NCBI GenBank assembly: GCA_945892985.1
Contig: CAMDDU010000036.1
Coordinates: 1 to 44,687 of the forward strand
Length of the DNA stretch: 44,687 nt
DNA from: CAITSH01 sp945892985
GTDB lineage: Bacteria; Pseudomonadota; Gammaproteobacteria; Burkholderiales; SG8-39
Reading direction: 5' to 3'
In this document: piece by piece, positions 41,625 through 44,687 of the stretch
Layout: every line of letters starts with the position of its first letter
How positions within the stretch are numbered: the stretch's first letter is position 1
Position numbers and translations under genes: made by a program
The notes under the pieces: generated by a model
Told to the model about the DNA's origin: nothing
Database searches by the model: none
The model's input: the letters and a program-made list of their open reading frames with translations, nothing else

Positions 41625-42170
41625 ATGAACAAGCGCGCTTACTCGGGCATGGCCATCTTCCTTCACTGGTTGACCGCGCTATTGCTGGTCGGCAGTTTTT
41701 CACTGGGTTTGTACATGGTGGGCCTCAAATTCAGCCCGCAAAAACTCACGCTCTACTCGTATCACAAATGGATTGGCGTAAGCGTTTTTTGCCTGGCCCT
41801 GGTGCGGCTACTGTGGCGCCTTGGTCATAGACCACCGCCCTTGCCCTCATGGATGCCGGCCTGGCAGGCTGCCGCCTCGGGCGCCAGCCATACGCTGCTT
41901 TACCTGCTCTTGCTCGCCACCCCCATCTCCGGCTGGTTTTTTTCATCAGCGGCGGGCGTACCGACGGTACCCTTTGGCGTGGCGATGCTGCAACTGCCCG
42001 ATATGGTGGACAAAAATGGCGATCTTGCCGTCACACTCAAATTTGTCCACATGGCCATCAATTACGCGCTCGGTGCGCTGATCTGCCTGCATATAGCCGC
42101 CGCATTGAAACACCTTTTAATCAACCAAGATGGCATCATGTCGCGCATGCTCCCCGGGCACAAAAAATGA
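41625..42170 (+). CDS. Cytochrome b561-type membrane protein
   Basis: Four-span di-haem quinol-oxidising cytochrome b of the bacterial b561 family, 181 residues, inner membrane. Histidines in the spans, FLHWLTALLLVGSFSLG, LYSYHKWIGVSVFCLALVRL, SHTLLYLLLLATPISGWFF and KFVHMAINYALGALICLHIA, give the expected four-helix haem ligands. It overlaps the first yceI gene by ATGA, the common b561-YceI partnership, which suggests electron delivery to or via a lipocalin-like quinone-binding partner. The ATG at 41625 follows AAGGA at about 11 bases. Confidence 0.92.
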   Translation: MNKRAYSGMAIFLHWLTALLLVGSFSLGLYMVGLKFSPQKLTLYSYHKWIGVSVFCLALVRLLWRLGHRPPPLPSWMPAWQAAASGASHTLLYLLLLATPISGWFFSSAAGVPTVPFGVAMLQLPDMVDKNGDLAVTLKFVHMAINYALGALICLHIAAALKHLLINQDGIMSRMLPGHKK

Positions 42171-42730
42171 GGCCACTGCTGTTGCGCCTGCCGCTGATCC
42201 TCGCGCTGCCGTTTGCATTGTCATTCGCAACGCCCGTCAGGGCGCAAACCGTCGACCTGTCGCGCAGCGAAATCACCTTCGGGTTCAAGCAGGAGAATGT
42301 GCCCGGCAGCGGCAAGTTCCGCAAATTTACCGGGCAGGTTAATTTCGATCCAATCCGGCCCGAGGCAACCAGGGCGCGCATCGAAGTGGACGCCACCAGC
42401 GTCGATCTCGGCGACGCCGGCTGGAACAACGAAATACAGGGTGAGTCGTGGTTCAATACCAAACAATTTCCAAAATCCGTATTCGTGGTGGCGGGCGCCA
42501 GGGCGCTAGGCGGTGACCGCTTTGAGTCGCCGGCCAGGTTCACGCTCAAAGGGCTGACGCGCGATGTCACCGTCAGCTTTACGGCAAAACCGGCGAGCGG
42601 CGGCACCCTGCTCGAGGGTAGTGTTCCGCTCAAACGCAATGAATTCAAAATCGGCGACGGCCCATGGGCCGATACCAGTGTCGTCGCCAATGAAGTGACA
42701 ATCCGGTTCAGGCTATTTTTGACAAAATAA
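42167..42730 (+). CDS. YceI-family periplasmic protein
   Basis: Lipocalin-like polyisoprenoid-binding protein of 187 residues. A signal peptide ends FATPVRAQ; the body has ITFGFKQENVPGSGKFRKFT, RIEVDATSVDLGDAGWNNEI, WFNTKQFPKSVFVV and the conserved FTLKGLTRDVTVSF and LKRNEFKIGDGPWADTSVVA stretches. Lipid or quinone binding is by family knowledge. It starts inside the last codon of the cytochrome b561 gene. Confidence 0.92.
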   Translation: MRPLLLRLPLILALPFALSFATPVRAQTVDLSRSEITFGFKQENVPGSGKFRKFTGQVNFDPIRPEATRARIEVDATSVDLGDAGWNNEIQGESWFNTKQFPKSVFVVAGARALGGDRFESPARFTLKGLTRDVTVSFTAKPASGGTLLEGSVPLKRNEFKIGDGPWADTSVVANEVTIRFRLFLTK

Positions 42731-42761
42731 TGCTAATCAATTTCAGTCAACAGGAGGCTAC

Positions 42762-43340
42762 ATGAAACAGGTTCTTGGCTTAGCTGCGCTTGCGGGACTC
42801 GCCGCATCTCTGGCCACCGCCCTGCAGGCCGCGCCGGTGTCCTACACCCTTGACCCGGATCACACACTGCCCCGCCTTGAGGTTAATCACAACGGTTTTT
42901 CCAATCACATAGCGGTGTTCACAAAATCGGCCGGAAAGGCGGTGCTCGATACCGCAGCGCGTAGCGGCAGCGTGGAAGTAAGCATCCAGACAGCGTCATT
43001 TCTCACCGGCCACACCTTCATGGAAAGCGTCATGAAGGGCAAGGACTTCTTTAACGCCGAGCAGTTCCCGACGATGGTCTACAAGAGCACACGCTTCATC
43101 TATCAGGGTGAGGTGCCGTCCGTTGTCGAGGGCGAATTGACCCTGCTGGGCATCACCAAACCGGTCACGCTCACTTTTACCAACTTCGCCTGCGGGCAGC
43201 ATCCGCGCTCCAAAAAAGATCAGTGCGGCGGCAATCTCACCGGCCAACTCAAGCGATCGGACTTCGGCATGAAGGCCTACCTGCCGGTGGTCGGCGACGA
43301 GGTCAAGCTGTTGATACAGGTCGAGGCATTCAAGGACTGA
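42762..43340 (+). CDS. YceI-family periplasmic protein
   Basis: Second YceI protein, 192 residues, 31 bases after the first and preceded by CAGGAGG. Signal peptide ASLATALQAA; mature YTLDPDHTLPRLEVNHNGFS, the KDFFNAEQFPTMVYKSTRF segment, GELTLLGITKPVTLTF and a C-terminal LKRSDFGMKAYLPVVGDEVK, where the DFGM motif is closer to canonical YceI than the upstream paralogue. Two cysteines in NFACGQHPRSKKDQCGG may form a disulfide. Third gene of the b561-yceI-yceI unit. Confidence 0.93.
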   Translation: MKQVLGLAALAGLAASLATALQAAPVSYTLDPDHTLPRLEVNHNGFSNHIAVFTKSAGKAVLDTAARSGSVEVSIQTASFLTGHTFMESVMKGKDFFNAEQFPTMVYKSTRFIYQGEVPSVVEGELTLLGITKPVTLTFTNFACGQHPRSKKDQCGGNLTGQLKRSDFGMKAYLPVVGDEVKLLIQVEAFKD

Positions 43341-43356
43341 ATAAGGCCGGGGCGCT

Positions 43357-44133
43357 TTACTGCGGGCGGTGCTCGCTGTCGCGTCCTTCTTCGAACTGTT
43401 TGCGCAGGTGTAGTGGCGCCGAGCGGCGCGCGCGCATGCGGATGTTAAGCATTTCCACCACCATCGAGAAAGCCATGGCGAAGTAGATGTAGCCCTTGGG
43501 CAGGTGCGCGCCAAGGCCCTCGCCGATCAGCGCCGCACCGACCAGGATCAGGAAAGACAGTGCCAGCATCTTGATGGTCGGATGTTGGTCGACAAAATCG
43601 CCAATGGCGCGCGCGGCGAACATCATCACGCCGACCGCAATCACAATGGCTGTGATCATCACGCCGACTTGGCTGACCATGCCCACGGCAGTGATGACCG
43701 AGTCAAGCGAAAACACGATGTCGATCACGGCGATCTGCGCCAGCACCCCGCCGAAGGTGGCCGCCGCCGCGCCCGTAGTGGTGCCGGCCTGCTCAACTTC
43801 GCCCTCCAGGCTGTTATGGATTTCATGCACGCTCTTCCAGAGAAGGAAAAGGCCGCCGCCGATGAGGATGATGTCGCGGCCGGAAATTTCCTGCGACAAC
43901 ACCCCGAACAGCGGCTCGGTCAGGGTCATGATCCAGGCGAGCGACATCAACAGGGCGATGCGCGATCCCATAGCGAGCGCAAGACCGATGCGCCGCGCGC
44001 GGTCGCGTTGCGCCGGCGGCAGACGCCCGACCAGGATGGAAATGAAAATGATGTTATCCACGCCAAGCACGATTTCCAGCAGCGTGAGGGTGGCCAGTGC
44101 GATCCAGGCCTGGGGGTCAGCGAGCCATTCCAT
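43357..44133 (-). CDS. TerC-family membrane protein
   Basis: Integral membrane protein of the TerC family (metal-ion efflux/tellurium resistance relatives), 258 residues, about seven spans. Recognisable parts are LTLLEIVLGVDNIIFISILV with the metal-binding Glu/Asp, IALLMSLAWIMTLTEPLFGV, GGGLFLLWKSVHEIHNSLEG, and the second repeat VIDIVFSLDSVITAVGMVSQ. The cytoplasmic C-terminus is basic. In relatives TerC exports manganese and helps load secreted proteins. Convergent with the second yceI with only 16 bases between. Confidence 0.93.
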   Translation of the reverse strand: MEWLADPQAWIALATLTLLEIVLGVDNIIFISILVGRLPPAQRDRARRIGLALAMGSRIALLMSLAWIMTLTEPLFGVLSQEISGRDIILIGGGLFLLWKSVHEIHNSLEGEVEQAGTTTGAAAATFGGVLAQIAVIDIVFSLDSVITAVGMVSQVGVMITAIVIAVGVMMFAARAIGDFVDQHPTIKMLALSFLILVGAALIGEGLGAHLPKGYIYFAMAFSMVVEMLNIRMRARRSAPLHLRKQFEEGRDSEHRPQ

Positions 44134-44654
44134 TTACTTCTCCAATATGCCCTCGGCAAACGCCGCCGAGGACAGTGCATCATAAGGCGGCAAGTCCCGA
44201 GTGGACATTGTAATCGGCAATATACCCGCTGCAAAACCCTAGCATGCAAAAAGATCGTAAGCCTTGAATTAACTAGACTTTACGACCTTTAGCGGACTGC
44301 TGCGGACTACCTGATGGTGCGGGAGGGGGAATCACAACATCACCGCGAACCCGCACCAATGCTTGATCTACGACTTAAGGCTTCCGAGTCTACCCCGAAA
44401 TCTACCCCTCCCAGCGCAAGGCAGGGCGCGCATTGAGAATGCCAAATTGACGCGCGTCCGCCCGCAGCGCAAGCGAGGACGGGGCGTCTATGATCCCGGC
44501 TAGGGAGCAGTGGCCTTATGAGAGTCATCTCATCAAACCTTTTGGCTCTTCTGCAAATCAAGTGGGTGTTATAGATGGGTGAATCGTCTGAAAGCCGCGT
44601 GGAATAAGGGTTTGCGGGGTTCGAGAGCATGAAGAAATCTGGCATGATTTACGC
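44134..44654. other. Non-coding right end with integration-site features
   Basis: About 520 bases with no supported gene. Read on the minus strand, GATTCCCCCTCCCGCACCA (44315-44333) matches the end of a tRNA: part of T-loop, T-stem strand, acceptor strand, CCA. Beside it, GCGGACT occurs twice ten bases apart (44292-44298, 44302-44308), and CGTAAG/CTTTACG flank an A/T-rich core near 44254-44287. TGGTGCGGG is repeated inverted at 44350-44358. GC falls towards the end. The bases needed for a full tRNA are not present. Confidence 0.4.
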
Positions 44655-44687
44655 ATGGCTACCTCTCGACGACTTACCGATCTATTC
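44655..44687 (+). CDS. Possible integrase start, cut by window end
   Basis: The last 33 bases read MATSRRLTDLF, which would suit the N-terminus of a phage-type tyrosine integrase (short leader, then LTD-F). Only eleven residues are visible and there is no clear ribosome-binding site; an overlapping frame from 44629 (MKKSGMIYAWLPLDDLPIY) is equally open. The call leans on the attachment-site-like DNA next to it. Confidence 0.2.
   Translation, partial: MATSRRLTDLF

Noticed and set aside
43504..44292. Plus-strand frame of 262 codons over terC
   Set aside because: Antisense to the intact terC gene; His- and Asp-rich shadow.
44316..44395. Complete tRNA gene on the minus strand
   Set aside because: Only the 3' T-arm/acceptor half matches; no anticodon arm, D-arm or 5' acceptor strand can be placed.
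44340..44645. Minus-strand frame of 101 codons at the right end
   Set aside because: No recognisable family; it covers the presumed attachment region and has no ribosome-binding site.

Overview
The window looks like chromosomal DNA of a high-GC betaproteobacterium, probably of the Burkholderiales type. This rests on gene content and order, since there is no rRNA gene or other direct taxonomic marker. Three signal-peptide-bearing Bug receptors of the tripartite tricarboxylate transporter type occur without membrane partners, which is typical of Bordetella-like bacteria. The block hda - HAD hydrolase - pcnB - folK - deoxynucleoside kinase - panB - panC, with purM divergent in front of it, is a familiar betaproteobacterial arrangement.

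Layout. 1-2.3 kb: a small lipoprotein gene divergent from folA, then an alpha/beta-hydrolase-domain gene that has lost its middle and is a pseudogene. 2.3-7.6 kb, minus strand: an apparent catabolic/sensing operon with two cytosolic-looking NMT1/SsuA-like binding proteins, two Bug receptors and an FMN alpha-hydroxy-acid dehydrogenase. 7.9-10.2 kb: a lysine/arginine/ornithine decarboxylase. 11-12 kb: an S4 RNA-binding protein and a BrnT/BrnA toxin-antitoxin pair. 12-18.5 kb: dcd, mrp/apbC, metG, a SulP transporter and a small membrane protein. 18.5-24.2 kb: a frameshifted DsrE gene, a 145-bp tandem duplication, acylphosphatase, an MFS transporter, a cupin, a DUF4160/DUF2442 pair, and a hydrolase with a Bug receptor. 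24.2-31 kb: dnaE, a hypoxanthine-DNA glycosylase, trhO, an EamA transporter and the decayed 3' half of a thiamine-dependent dehydrogenase E1-alpha gene. 31-38.4 kb: purM against the housekeeping run hda to panC (DnaA inactivation, RNA polyadenylation, folate, deoxynucleotide salvage, pantothenate). 38.5-44.1 kb: a small hypothetical gene, ketopantoate reductase, an enolase-superfamily dehydratase, cytochrome b561 with two YceI proteins, and TerC. The last 0.5 kb has features of an integration site (a tRNA-3'-end-like stretch and repeated AGTCCGC boxes) and may be the edge of an integrated element beyond the window.

Two themes stand out. First, gene decay: four recognisable genes are broken (hydrolase, DsrE, E1-alpha, DUF486), two of them by what looks like loss of one C in the same ATCACC(C)TG context. 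Second, unusual short repeats: an octamer array that forms a register-shifting terminator between mrp and dcd, a 13-bp x5 array that makes a ladder of overlapping start/stop codons into the glycosylase gene, palindromic repeats inserted inside metG and inside a Bug gene, and dispersed REP-like elements. I did not find a clearly new multi-gene system. The best candidates for unfamiliar biology are the signal-less binding-protein pair in its operon, the DUF4160/DUF2442 overlap and the start/stop ladder.
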